DNA from: Dorea phocaeensis
GTDB lineage: Bacteria; Bacillota; Clostridia; Lachnospirales; Lachnospiraceae
Assembly (NCBI RefSeq): GCF_900240315.1
Contig: NZ_OEPZ01000006.1
Location: 60,645 to 120,036 of the forward strand
DNA: 59,392 bases
Direction: 5' to 3'
Positions 1 through 7,705 of the stretch are shown piece after piece. Positions within the stretch are counted from its first letter, which is position 1. Each line of letters begins with the position of its first letter. Below the pieces are notes generated by a model, which did not search any database, had not been told where the DNA came from, and saw only the letters and a list, made by a program, of their open reading frames with translations. The position numbers and the translations under genes are program-made.

Positions 1-181
1 CCACAAAACCGAACGCAACTCCCGCCGCGATCTCCTTCACGTCTGTGATCAACTTTCGCTTCAGCTGCTGCGGTCCCGCGTTTTCGAGCCAGTCGCATAT
101 CTTTCTTCGGATCCTTATTTGCAGTTTCAGCCTGAAGGCTCTTAGCCGGCGTCTTTTTGATCTGATCCTCTCTTGTTTCAT
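1..181 (-). CDS. Partial small basic phage-type protein (frame uncertain)
   Basis: An open frame on the minus strand starts at ATG 181 and runs off the left edge. It gives a very basic N-terminus (MKQERIRSKRRRL...) followed by a segment that turns hydrophobic (IAAGVAFGFV) at the edge, as in small phage membrane proteins. A second frame, starting at an ATG near 243 behind a good GGGGAGG site just after the stop of the next gene, is also open to the edge, so the true frame cannot be settled from this piece. No function is recognised. Confidence 0.3.
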   Translation of the reverse strand, partial: MKQERIRSKRRRLRAFRLKLQIRIRRKICDWLENAGPQQLKRKLITDVKEIAAGVAFGFV

Positions 182-263
182 AATCCTTACACGCCATGCC
201 CCTTGACCGATCCTTGTCGTTACACCGATGCCTTCTCCAGCATGATCTGCATCCTTGCATGGC

Positions 264-488
264 TTATTCCTCCCCTCTAATTCTTTTTTCCAGCTCCTCC
301 ATTGTGATACCTAGGTATTTGGCAAGTTCCGTTGCTATCGTATGGTATTGAAACTGTGTCTTCCCTCTTTCTGGCGGGACAGCCCGTACAAACGTCCAAA
401 TATTCTCCCGTGCATTATGCCGGAGTCTTTGGGGTGTACAGCCAATAACCCTCGCCACGGCTGCTGCATTAGTAATAATTAAATTCAC
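264..488 (-). CDS. Small phage-type protein, possible DNA-binding
   Basis: A 74-aa protein with a GTG start at 488 behind an AGGTG-like site. Residues 8-30 (AAAVARVIGCTPQRLRHN) look like a helix-turn-helix recognition unit, and the C-terminal part (TELAKYLGITMEELEKRI) resembles a second short helical pair. Proteins of this size and build are common next to cro in Clostridia prophages and often contact DNA. It lies downstream of the Cro-like gene on the same strand, so it probably belongs to the early lytic transcript. No specific function is claimed. Confidence 0.55.
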   Translation of the reverse strand: MNLIITNAAAVARVIGCTPQRLRHNARENIWTFVRAVPPERGKTQFQYHTIATELAKYLGITMEELEKRIRGEE

Positions 489-537
489 GTCTACACCTGC
501 CCTTCTATCCTTTTTATCGGACAGCTTGTCTGTTAAG

Positions 538-726
538 TTACTCTAAGAAGTATTCGATAGATACGCCGAAGTAGTCAGCTAGGATTTTTAGCTTGTCTGC
601 ACCAAGCATTTTGATTTTTCCTAGCTTCCAATCAGACAACAATGATTGAGCAATTCCTGTATCTTTCGATACTCTATACGGAGTTTTGTCTGATTCTACT
701 AAAAGTTTCTCAAATTTTTTGTACAC
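538..726 (-). CDS. Cro-like helix-turn-helix regulator
   Basis: A 62-aa XRE-family HTH protein. I chose the GTG start at 726: it is preceded by AAAGGCGGTG and gives an N-terminus (VYKKFEKLL) that aligns with the CI-like protein encoded divergently (MYEIFSKLL). Translation further upstream would run through the operator region. The HTH spans about residues 14-58 (TPYRVSKDTGIAQSLLSDWK) and ends YFGVSIEYFLE. Its similarity to the divergent repressor, including the recognition-helix region, suggests both read the same operators. By family it should be the Cro-type lytic regulator; this is inference from position and size. Confidence 0.75.
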   Translation of the reverse strand: MYKKFEKLLVESDKTPYRVSKDTGIAQSLLSDWKLGKIKMLGADKLKILADYFGVSIEYFLE

Positions 727-764
727 TATTGCACCGCCTTTCCGTACTTTTTTAATTGATATTA

Positions 765-815
765 CTACGGAATTATGATATATTTTATTTACCAGATAAA
801 TTATATTTTCCGTAG
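765..815. promoter_or_regulatory. Outer operator-like inverted repeat
   Basis: CTACGGAA at 765-772 is repeated in perfect inverted orientation as TTCCGTAG at 808-815, separated by an AT-rich 35-bp spacer. It lies between the divergent Cro-like and CI-like genes, on the Cro side. It could be a second operator pair or part of the cro promoter; no protein footprint can be assigned from sequence alone. Confidence 0.4.
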
Positions 816-854
816 CATACACTCGAAAACTACAACGGTTTTCTTGTGTATGCT
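814..854. promoter_or_regulatory. Central lysogeny operator, 41-bp dyad
   Basis: Two nested perfect inverted repeats share one centre at 834. The outer arms are AGCATACAC (814-822) and GTGTATGCT (846-854); the inner arms are GAAAAC (825-830) and GTTTTC (838-843). Only the two bases between arms and the 7-base core break the symmetry. It lies between the divergent cro-like and repressor genes, where CI/Cro operators are expected, and it is AT-rich without a T-run, so an operator is more likely than a terminator. Confidence 0.65.
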
Positions 855-941
855 CATACTATACTACTGTTTTCCTTTTGTGTCAATATTTTTGCACCGG
901 GTTTCTTTAGTATTTATATTTTTATGAGAGGTGAACAAATT

Positions 942-1325
942 ATGTATGAGATTTTTAGTAAATTATTACAAGCACATGGGATTACCCCATATAAGGTAAG
1001 TAAAGAAACTGGAGTCTCTCAATCAACTTTGAGTGATTGGAAAAGAGGGATCAGTACGCCAAAACAGGACAAGCTTCAAAAAATAGCTGATTATCTTGGG
1101 GTTTCTTTAGATTATTTAATGACAGGTGAAGAAAAAGAAAACGATAGATATTATCTGAATGATGAAACCGCTAAAGTAGCGCAAGAAATATTTGAGAATA
1201 AGGAACTAAGAGCATTGTTTGACGTCCAAAGAGATATGGAGCCAGATGATCTGGTCGCCTTACACAATATGGCTCTTGCTTTAAAACGAAAGGAACGTGG
1301 AGGAATTGATGATACAGGATGTTAA
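942..1325 (+). CDS. CI-like prophage repressor (XRE family)
   Basis: A 127-aa protein. The ATG at 942 has a clear GAGAGGTG site about 10 bases upstream, so the longer upstream frame is not used. Residues 14-58 form an XRE helix-turn-helix (TPYKVSKETGVSQSTLSDWK, then KQDKLQKIADYLGVSLDYL). Residues 65-127 form an acidic, helical C-terminal region with no LexA-type Ser/Lys protease motif. Short repressors without an autoprotease domain are usually inactivated by an ImmA-type partner, and an ImmA-like gene overlaps its 3' end by 17 bases. Divergent from the Cro-like gene with the 41-bp dyad between them. Confidence 0.8.
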   Translation: MYEIFSKLLQAHGITPYKVSKETGVSQSTLSDWKRGISTPKQDKLQKIADYLGVSLDYLMTGEEKENDRYYLNDETAKVAQEIFENKELRALFDVQRDMEPDDLVALHNMALALKRKERGGIDDTGC

Positions 1326-1524
1326 TGTTGTATTTTTAGATTTTCCAAACAAGGGTAAAGAAATGGTAGTAGAAAACGAAGACGGAACCTATACCGTTCT
1401 TATTAACGCCAGACTAACCCACGAACAGCAATTAAAAGAGTACTTACACGCGATCGGGCATATATTGTCCGAAGATTTCCAAAAGGAAAACGTGCAGAGC
1501 ATAGAAGCATCTGCACATAAATAG
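1309..1524 (+). CDS. ImmA/IrrE-like protein lacking the catalytic Glu
   Basis: A 71-aa protein; ATG 1309 follows GTGGAGGAATTG, a good site inside the end of the repressor gene, so the two are translationally coupled. The C-terminal half (LKEYLHAIGHILSEDF, then QSIEASAHK) has the layout of short ImmA/IrrE metallopeptidases: an HxxxH zinc helix plus a downstream acidic ligand. Here the HExxH glutamate is Ala (HAIGH), so peptidase activity is doubtful. In ICEBs1-type elements ImmA cleaves the repressor during induction; this copy may only bind it, or may be decayed. Function is inferred from family and position. Confidence 0.6.
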   Translation: MIQDVNVVFLDFPNKGKEMVVENEDGTYTVLINARLTHEQQLKEYLHAIGHILSEDFQKENVQSIEASAHK

Positions 1525-1592
1525 AAATTAATTGATATGAACCCCTTGGGTTTATATAAATGTATGTAAGGTCGGGAAAGAGAGGAAATGAG

Positions 1593-2228
1593 ATGAAAAA
1601 TAAAACGACACGAATGCTGGTCACTGTCCTCGGTGGATGGTTTGGCTTACACAAGTTCTTGGATCACCGGATTGGAGCCGGAATCTTGTACTTTCTTACA
1701 GGAGGGCTGTTTGGAATTGGATGGATTGTAGATATTATTAGAGCGCTTACTTCAAATCAACATCAGTGTGATTACGTGCAATTCACTTCCGAACCACCTA
1801 GCTCTCCAATCGGGAATGGCCTTTATGAGGCTTGCATCGATGTAGCCGGATCGTCTTACTATTGCGATTCCATCGTGAGGTGCATGAAAAGGAATCCTAA
1901 ATATGATCTTCCTGACAGCGAAATTCTAAAGCTGGGTAGGAATAGAACTTATGAATTTTTCCCGCTTGACGCCAATGCAATTCTGATGCCGGATCCGAAT
2001 AATCCGCACGACAATAATGCTGTTATGGTTCTTGTAGACAATAACCTTGTTGGATATATTCCGGCTGAGTATGCTCTTTTTGTGAAAAATTTGATTTATC
2101 AAAAATCGCTATCTTTCGCAGGAGTAAGCATCTTGGGTGGAAATGTGAAGATTATCTATTCTAACAGGGATGTTGTTATTGACCGGAACGGATTCCGCGT
2201 TAAATTGAAATTTACATATCGAAAATAG
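1593..2228 (+). CDS. TM2-HIRAN domain membrane protein
   Basis: A 211-aa protein starting at ATG 1593 (AGAGGAAATGAG upstream). Residues 1-55 form a TM2 domain: two membrane segments around LGGWFGLHKFL and GIGWIVDIIRAL with a short turn. Residues about 70-180 look like a HIRAN domain (DVAGSSYY near the start, PNNPHDNNAVMV, LVGYIPAEYALF), a module that binds DNA ends or stalled forks when attached to helicases and nucleases. Here it is tethered to a membrane anchor with no enzymatic domain. It lies in the lysogeny module between the repressor pair and the integrase, so it is probably cargo or a host-interaction gene of the element. Confidence 0.65.
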   Translation: MKNKTTRMLVTVLGGWFGLHKFLDHRIGAGILYFLTGGLFGIGWIVDIIRALTSNQHQCDYVQFTSEPPSSPIGNGLYEACIDVAGSSYYCDSIVRCMKRNPKYDLPDSEILKLGRNRTYEFFPLDANAILMPDPNNPHDNNAVMVLVDNNLVGYIPAEYALFVKNLIYQKSLSFAGVSILGGNVKIIYSNRDVVIDRNGFRVKLKFTYRK

Positions 2229-2401
2229 AAATCAAAAAAACGCCCCAGCGCTATCGACACTGAGACGGTGCGTAATCTCCGAAGAGATTCCTATATTTGG
2301 CAGATATATTGTATCATCTTCGGGCAGCCTACGCAAGCGGAACACTCGTTCCATGCTGGCTGTTATTTTTGTACCCATTTTTTTAAAAAGGAGGCAATCT
2401 T

Positions 2402-3544
2402 ATGGCAAAACGAAAGAAACACCCTAGGCTCCCTAACGGTTATGGACAGATCCGTTACTTAGGCAAAAACCGGCGTAATCCATACGGAGTCTATCCGCCC
2501 GCCACGGATGAGTACGACAGCGGACAGAAGAAGCCCCCGAAGGCTCTGTGCTATGTTAATGATTGGATGGTAGGTTTTGCAGTATTAACTGCCTATAAAG
2601 CCGGAACCTATGAACCTGGAATGGAACAAAGTCTGACAGAATTGACGCCTTCCGGTGATTCCAACCTAGTTAACCAAATACTGGCAGATTACAACCGATC
2701 AAAACCCGTGAAGGAAGCTCCGTGCAGTCCTACGTTCTCAGAAGTTTATGAAAAATTTTATGATTGGAAATTTAACGGAAAGAGGAAATATAGTCAATCC
2801 AGTATCGACAGCTCACGCGCTGCATTCAGGAATTGTTCGCCCATCCACGATAAGCCTATTGATCAGATCGGATACGATGAACTACAGGAGATTCTTGACA
2901 CTTCTGTGCTCAAACATTCCAGTTTGGAACTTATGCACTCCTGCATGAAACAAACCTTTAAGTTTGCGCTGGCGCAGGGAATGATCGAAAAGAACCCAAC
3001 TGAACTTTTGAAGATAAACATCGAAGATGACGATGAGCACGGAATTCCATTCACCAACGAAGATTTGAAAATTCTATGGAAAAACCGGGATAATGATATT
3101 GCTCAGGTGCTCCTGATCATGTGCTATTCCGGCTATCGGATTGGCGAGCTGTCCGTGATCGACGTCGATCTAGATTCCAAATCATTCTCAGGCGGATTAA
3201 AAACACGCACAAGCAGAGGCAGAATTGTACCTATACATTCTGCAATACTCCAGATAGTGTCAGGAAGGATTAAGGAATACAGATCAATAATGCACATGTC
3301 TAAGCAGAATTTCAGAAACTTAATGTATTCATACATTGAATCTATCGGAATCGAAAGGCACACCCCGCACGATTGCCGACATACATTTTCTAGACTGTGC
3401 GAAGAATATTCCGTTAGAGAGAACGACCGTAAGAGACTGCTCGGTCACAAGATCGGAGATATTACGAATGATACCTATGGACACAGGGAGCTGAAAGATC
3501 TAAGAGAAGAGCTTGAAAAAATCCCGTCTCCGAATTTGTTGTAA
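2402..3544 (+). CDS. int: Tyrosine integrase of the prophage/element
   Basis: A 380-aa site-specific recombinase with an AAGGAGG site before ATG 2402. It has an N-terminal arm-binding region (1-100), a SAM-like core-binding domain (about 110-200) and a catalytic domain (about 215-375). The catalytic residues are visible: Arg246 (SGYRIGEL), Lys267 (GGLKTRTS), His323/Arg326 (HDCRHTF), His349 (LLGHK) and nucleophile Tyr359 (DTYGH). It integrates and excises the element whose lysogeny genes lie to the left. It is the last gene before the chromosomal tatD, which marks the right boundary of the element in 3545-3715. Confidence 0.92.
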   Translation: MAKRKKHPRLPNGYGQIRYLGKNRRNPYGVYPPATDEYDSGQKKPPKALCYVNDWMVGFAVLTAYKAGTYEPGMEQSLTELTPSGDSNLVNQILADYNRSKPVKEAPCSPTFSEVYEKFYDWKFNGKRKYSQSSIDSSRAAFRNCSPIHDKPIDQIGYDELQEILDTSVLKHSSLELMHSCMKQTFKFALAQGMIEKNPTELLKINIEDDDEHGIPFTNEDLKILWKNRDNDIAQVLLIMCYSGYRIGELSVIDVDLDSKSFSGGLKTRTSRGRIVPIHSAILQIVSGRIKEYRSIMHMSKQNFRNLMYSYIESIGIERHTPHDCRHTFSRLCEEYSVRENDRKRLLGHKIGDITNDTYGHRELKDLREELEKIPSPNLL

Positions 3545-3657
3545 ACGTGTTGTAAACGGATCCGATTTTTCCGCATTTTTCCGAATCTAAAAAAGCCGCT
3601 TAAAAACTCTCAAAACGGCGTATTTTCAAGGGTTTCAGCGACTTTTCCCTATAAATA

Positions 3658-3684
3658 AAGTGTTTGCTCAAAAAGCACTTTTTT
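3658..3684 (+). terminator. Weak terminator after int
   Basis: AAGTG and CACTT flank a bulged stem followed by a run of T at 3679-3684, downstream of the integrase. It is short and imperfect. The rest of 3545-3715 has no gene; it must hold the attachment site, which cannot be recognised without the left end of the element. Confidence 0.4.
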
Positions 3685-3715
3685 AAACAAAGATTAAGAA
3701 AACATGAATTTTTCT

Positions 3716-4480
3716 TTACCAAATACGATACATCTCCCTCGCATTTGCCTCTGTTTGACGAACAACCTCTTCTCTAGTAATCCCTTTTAATCTAGCAATT
3801 TCATCCGCCACATAAGATAAATAAAGAGAAGAATTGCGTTTCCCTCGATACGGCTCTGGAGCAAGATACGGACAATCTGTCTCCAATAAAATGGACTCCA
3901 GTGGAATTGCTTCCACTACTTCCTTTAATTTTCTCGCATTTTTAAATGTTACGACACCACCAACACCGATATAAAAGCCCATCTTAATATATTCCAACGC
4001 CATTTCTTTTGAATAAGAATAGCAATGAATCACACCGTTAAGTCCACTTGCATAATTCTTCATAATTTCCATCGTATCTGCAGCCGCTTCCCGACTGTGA
4101 ATCAATACTGGAAGATTCTTTTCCCTCGCCAAATTAAGCTGACGAATAAACCACTTCTTCTGCATTTCATGGTTCTCCTTATTCCAATAATAATCAAGCC
4201 CAATCTCTCCGACCGCAACCACTTTATCTCTTTGAAATAATGTTTTCATAGACTCAAAAGATTCCTCATTAAGACTGCCAACTTCGTCTGGGTGAATTCC
4301 TACCGCCGCATACATAAACGGATACTTCTGAACCATATCCACAACTCGCTCGCAAGAATCATAGGTTGCGCTGACATTTACAATATTGCCCACACCACCC
4401 TCAGCCATAGAATCAAGAAGCGTTTCTCTATCCTCCGCAAACTGTTCATCATCATAATGCGCATGCGTTTCAAAAATCAT
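3716..4480 (-). CDS. tatD: TatD-family metal-dependent hydrolase
   Basis: A 254-aa protein of full length for the TatD DNase family. I chose ATG 4480 because GGAGG sits five bases upstream; a longer reading starts inside that site. Metal ligands are visible: HAH near the N-terminus (FETHAHYDD), E in VGEIGLDYY, H in LIHSREA, H in IHCYS and D in LLETDCPYLAP. Family members are cytosolic metal-dependent 3'-5' nucleases acting in DNA or RNA turnover. It lies downstream of metG and ddh on the same strand; metG-tatD is a classic Firmicutes pair, here separated by ddh. A REP-like hairpin lies in its 5' leader. Confidence 0.92.
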   Translation of the reverse strand: MIFETHAHYDDEQFAEDRETLLDSMAEGGVGNIVNVSATYDSCERVVDMVQKYPFMYAAVGIHPDEVGSLNEESFESMKTLFQRDKVVAVGEIGLDYYWNKENHEMQKKWFIRQLNLAREKNLPVLIHSREAAADTMEIMKNYASGLNGVIHCYSYSKEMALEYIKMGFYIGVGGVVTFKNARKLKEVVEAIPLESILLETDCPYLAPEPYRGKRNSSLYLSYVADEIARLKGITREEVVRQTEANAREMYRIW

Positions 4481-4494
4481 AATATCCTCCATTT

Positions 4495-4540
4495 TTAATT
4501 TGGGACGGGGTTTTTTTCAAAAAACCCCGTCCCAAATTAA
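4495..4540. repeat. REP-like hairpin, copy 1
   Basis: A perfect 22-bp inverted repeat (4495-4516 with 4519-4540, two-base loop) with core TGGGACGGGGTTTTTT. It lies 24 bases after the ddh stop and 14 bases before the tatD start codon. On the minus strand a degenerate version of the GGGACAGGGT flank of copies 2 and 4 precedes it. The T-run is inside the stem, so it is not a canonical terminator. Confidence 0.85.
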
Positions 4541-4564
4541 ACTCTTTCCCATTATTATATATAT

Positions 4565-5551
4565 TTACAAAATTGATGCTCGAAGCTCTTCCGGCGTTTT
4601 CTGTGACAACAATGCAGGCGCAATGTCAAATACCGTTCTCGCGCCACACTCCCCAGCTCTTGACAATCTATACGCTGCTCTTGCATACGCTACCAACACG
4701 CTTGCTGTAAATTCCGGATTGGAATCTAACTTCAAAGAATATTCTATCACGTGTTTGTTGCCGTCGGTTCCCGTCTCTCCCGTACGAATCACAAAACCAC
4801 CATGCGGCATTTTACTATGATTTGCTTTTAGTTCCTCTTCGGTAATAAATGTTACGGTTGTGTCGTATTCATCGAAGTAATTTGGCATTGTCTTTATTGC
4901 CTGTTCAATGACCTCTTTATCCGCGCCTTCCTCTGCTACCACATAGCAGTCACGAAGATGCTTTTCTCTGGTTGTAAGCTGTGGCTCACTTCCTGTTCTC
5001 ACACGGTCTACTGCTTCTTCAATCGGAACTGTGTACTGGATTGCATTCTTAACGCCTTCAATCCTACGGATTGCATCAGAATGTCCCTGACTTACACCTT
5101 TTCCCCAAAATGTATACGTACTTCCCTGTACTAGAATGGACTCTGCATACAATCTATTTAGAGAAAACATCCCTGGGTCCCAGCCGACAGAAATAATCCC
5201 AATGTTCCCACCACTTTTTGCTGATTTATCCACATTTTCAAAATATGCCGGGATTTTTGCATGAGTATCAAAACTGTCGATAATATTGAAGTTTTCCACA
5301 ACCTGTGGACCCATAACCGGTAAATCAGTTGCAGAACCTCCACAAAGCATCATAACGTCAATCTCATCCTTCATCGAGAGCATTTCATCAAAGCTTTTCA
5401 CTACTGCATCTTCTGTTGCAATCTTTACGGAAGATGGATCTCTTCTTGTAAATACTGCTTTCAATTCCATATCATCATTACGGCAGATTGCCTTTTCTAC
5501 GCCCCTGCCTATATTACCATAACCAACTATACCAATTCTGATTTTTTCCAT
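4565..5551 (-). CDS. ddh: meso-Diaminopimelate dehydrogenase
   Basis: A 328-aa NADP-dependent enzyme (EC 1.4.1.16) that makes meso-diaminopimelate from tetrahydrodipicolinate in one step, supplying lysine and peptidoglycan synthesis in the cytosol. The N-terminal Rossmann motif is IGIVGYGNIGRG; family motifs include CGGSATD, FDTHAKIP and SVGWDPGMFSLNR (substrate-binding region about residues 110-135), and MPHGGFVIRTGETG near the end. Length matches the family (about 325 aa). It lies between metG and tatD on the same strand, bracketed by two copies of the REP-like hairpin, which suggests it is a later insertion in a metG-tatD unit. Confidence 0.95.
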   Translation of the reverse strand: MEKIRIGIVGYGNIGRGVEKAICRNDDMELKAVFTRRDPSSVKIATEDAVVKSFDEMLSMKDEIDVMMLCGGSATDLPVMGPQVVENFNIIDSFDTHAKIPAYFENVDKSAKSGGNIGIISVGWDPGMFSLNRLYAESILVQGSTYTFWGKGVSQGHSDAIRRIEGVKNAIQYTVPIEEAVDRVRTGSEPQLTTREKHLRDCYVVAEEGADKEVIEQAIKTMPNYFDEYDTTVTFITEEELKANHSKMPHGGFVIRTGETGTDGNKHVIEYSLKLDSNPEFTASVLVAYARAAYRLSRAGECGARTVFDIAPALLSQKTPEELRASIL

Positions 5552-5629
5552 TCTTTACTCCTGCCTTTCTGTACACAGTTTCACTTCCAAGTTGCCACGG
5601 ATATTTTATCACGAATCATTTTTTCGGTC

Positions 5630-5671
5630 AATTTGGGACGGAGTTTTTTTCAAAAAACTCCGTCCCAAATT
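5630..5671. repeat. REP-like hairpin, copy 2
   Basis: A perfect 20-bp inverted repeat (5630-5649 with 5652-5671), core TGGGACGGAGTTTTTT, in the gap between metG and ddh. ACCCTGTCCC at 5678-5687 (GGGACAGGGT on the minus strand) abuts the metG stop and is shared with copy 4, so the element is about 55-60 bp in full. Confidence 0.85.
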
Positions 5672-5689
5672 AAAATCACCCTGTCCCTT

Positions 5690-7615
5690 TTAACAAATTT
5701 CTGCGCCGGCCGGCATCGCTTTTTCCGGTGTCATCAACGCCAAATTTCCATCCGCATCTTCTGCACAAAGAAGCATTCCTTCAGACAATACGCCTGCCAG
5801 CTTCGCTGGCTTCAGATTAACAAGAACCATAACCTTCTTGCCCACCATCTCTTCTGCACTATAGTCTTTCTTGATTCCAGAAACGATCTGCTTTACCTGA
5901 CTTCCAATTTTCACTTGAGAGCAGAGAAGTTTCTTGGATTTTTTTACTTCCTCGCAAGCAATAATCTCTCCAACCTGGAACTGCATTTTCCCGAAATCTT
6001 CAAATGTGATCTCTGGTTTTGCCTCAATATCTATCACATCTTTGTCCGTCTCTTCTACATTTTCCTCTTCCTGCTTTGGATGAAGTTCTTCTACCTTTTT
6101 CAGCACTTCTTCCAAATCCAGTCTTGCAAAGAGAATTTCTGGTTTCTCTGTCACTTTGCCATCACCAAGCTGTGCCAGAATCTTTTCAGATGTCTCTGGC
6201 ATAAACGGTGCCAGCTGCTTTGCTCCGGACTTAATACTTTCAATCAGATTATAGAGTACCGTTTCGAGACGATCTTTTTTATCCTCTTCTTTCGCCAACA
6301 CCCATGGCATTGTCTCATCAATATACTTGTTGCAACGTTTAAATAAATTGAATATTTCCGTAATCGCATCTGCCACACGCAGCTCTTCCATCTTCTTCTC
6401 AACTGCTAATGGTGTCTGTTCCACAACGGATTTCAAATCTGCATCAATAGCAGCATTTTCATCATCCAGTGTCACATCCTTATTTGTTACAGTACCAGCA
6501 AAGTATTTATTTGTCATAGAAACTGTTCTGTTTACCAGATTTCCCAGTGTATTCGCAAGATCCGAGTTAATACGCTCAACCAGGAGTTCCCAGGAAATAA
6601 CACCATCATTTTCAAACGGCATTTCGTGAAGCACGAAGTAACGTACTGCGTCTACTCCAAAGAAATCAACCAGTTCATCTGCATACAGCACATTTCCTTT
6701 TGACTTACTCATCTTTCCATCGCCCTGCAGCAGCCACGGATGCCCGAAAATCTGCTTCGGAAGCGGCAAATCCAACGCCATCAGGAAGATTGGCCAGTAA
6801 AGTGTATGGAAACGAATAATATCTTTTCCGATCAAATGCAGATCTGCCGGCCAATTTTTATTGAATTGCTCCGTGCTGTCTCCATCTGCATCGTATCCAA
6901 TACCGGTGATGTAGTTGGTCAACGCGTCCAACCAAACGTAAACTACATGCTTGTCATCAAAATCTACAGGAATTCCCCACTTGAACGAAGTTCTTGACAC
7001 ACATAAATCCTGCAGCCCCGGAAGAAGGAAATTGTTCATCATCTCATTTTTTCTGGATACCGGCTGAATAAATTCTGGATGTGTGTTGATATGCTCAATC
7101 AATCTGTCTGCATATTTACTCATTTTAAAGAAATATGCTTCCTCCTTAGCCGGCTTCACTTCCCGTCCACAGTCTGGACATTTTCCATCTACAAGCTGAG
7201 ACTCTGTCCAGAAGGATTCACATGGAGTACAGTACAATCCTTCGTAAGAGCTTTTATAAATGTCTCCTTTATCATACAATTTTTTAAATATTTTCTGCAC
7301 CTGTCTCTCGTGATCTTCATCCGTTGTCCGGATAAATTTATCATAAGAAGTGTTCATCAGATCCCAGATCTTTTTCACCTCACCGGCAACATTGTCCACA
7401 TAAGCCTTCGGCGTAATTCCCGCCTCTTCTGCTTTCAGTTCAATCTTCTGTCCGTGCTCATCCGTTCCAGTCTGAAAGAACACATCATATCCCTGGCTTC
7501 TCTTATATCTTGCAATTGCATCAGCCAGTACAATCTCATAGGTGTTTCCAATATGCGGTTTCCCAGATGTATAAGCAATCGCTGTCGTCATATAAAATTT
7601 CTTATTATTCTCCAT
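5690..7615 (-). CDS. metG: Methionyl-tRNA synthetase
   Basis: A 641-aa class I aminoacyl-tRNA synthetase that charges tRNA-Met. ATG 7615 has an AGGAGAGG site; longer readings start inside the T-box terminator and are rejected. Visible motifs are the HIGH-type signature GKPHIGNTYE, a CxxC...CxxC zinc knuckle (TPCE and PDCG, about residues 130-150), KMSKSKGN (KMSKS loop, about 300) and a C-terminal EMAP/Trbp111-like tRNA-binding domain from about 540 (FGKMQFQVGEI, then VNLKPAKLAGVLSEGML). The C-terminal dimerisation domain is normal for long bacterial MetG. Controlled by the Met T-box leader upstream. Confidence 0.97.
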   Translation of the reverse strand: MENNKKFYMTTAIAYTSGKPHIGNTYEIVLADAIARYKRSQGYDVFFQTGTDEHGQKIELKAEEAGITPKAYVDNVAGEVKKIWDLMNTSYDKFIRTTDEDHERQVQKIFKKLYDKGDIYKSSYEGLYCTPCESFWTESQLVDGKCPDCGREVKPAKEEAYFFKMSKYADRLIEHINTHPEFIQPVSRKNEMMNNFLLPGLQDLCVSRTSFKWGIPVDFDDKHVVYVWLDALTNYITGIGYDADGDSTEQFNKNWPADLHLIGKDIIRFHTLYWPIFLMALDLPLPKQIFGHPWLLQGDGKMSKSKGNVLYADELVDFFGVDAVRYFVLHEMPFENDGVISWELLVERINSDLANTLGNLVNRTVSMTNKYFAGTVTNKDVTLDDENAAIDADLKSVVEQTPLAVEKKMEELRVADAITEIFNLFKRCNKYIDETMPWVLAKEEDKKDRLETVLYNLIESIKSGAKQLAPFMPETSEKILAQLGDGKVTEKPEILFARLDLEEVLKKVEELHPKQEEENVEETDKDVIDIEAKPEITFEDFGKMQFQVGEIIACEEVKKSKKLLCSQVKIGSQVKQIVSGIKKDYSAEEMVGKKVMVLVNLKPAKLAGVLSEGMLLCAEDADGNLALMTPEKAMPAGAEIC

Positions 7616-7666
7616 TTTTCCTCTCCTTATTTCCTTTGTATAAACAGCAAACCTTTCCATAAGCAT

Positions 7667-7705
7667 AAAAAAACTCCAATTTTTCCAAAATCAGAAAAAT
7701 CAGAG
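7667..7705 (-). terminator. T-box-controlled terminator before metG
   Basis: A 12-bp stem (two G-U pairs) at 7705-7694/7685-7674 followed by seven T at 7673-7667 on the minus strand. It ends 52 bases before the metG start codon and is mutually exclusive with the antiterminator formed by the T-box sequence just upstream. Confidence 0.85.

Noticed and set aside
846-941. Longer N-terminus for the CI-like repressor
   Set aside because: It would be encoded by the operator region; the GAGAGGTG site and alignment with the Cro-like protein both favour ATG 942.
4500-4820. Plus-strand frames starting MGRGFFQKTPSQ and MGRSFFQKTPSQ
   Set aside because: They begin in the REP-like palindrome and continue antisense to ddh and metG; the peptide is only the translation of the repeat.
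4495-5671. REP-like hairpins as ordinary Rho-independent terminators
   Set aside because: The T-run lies inside the stem near the loop and not after it; the sequence after each stem has no T-run on the relevant strand.
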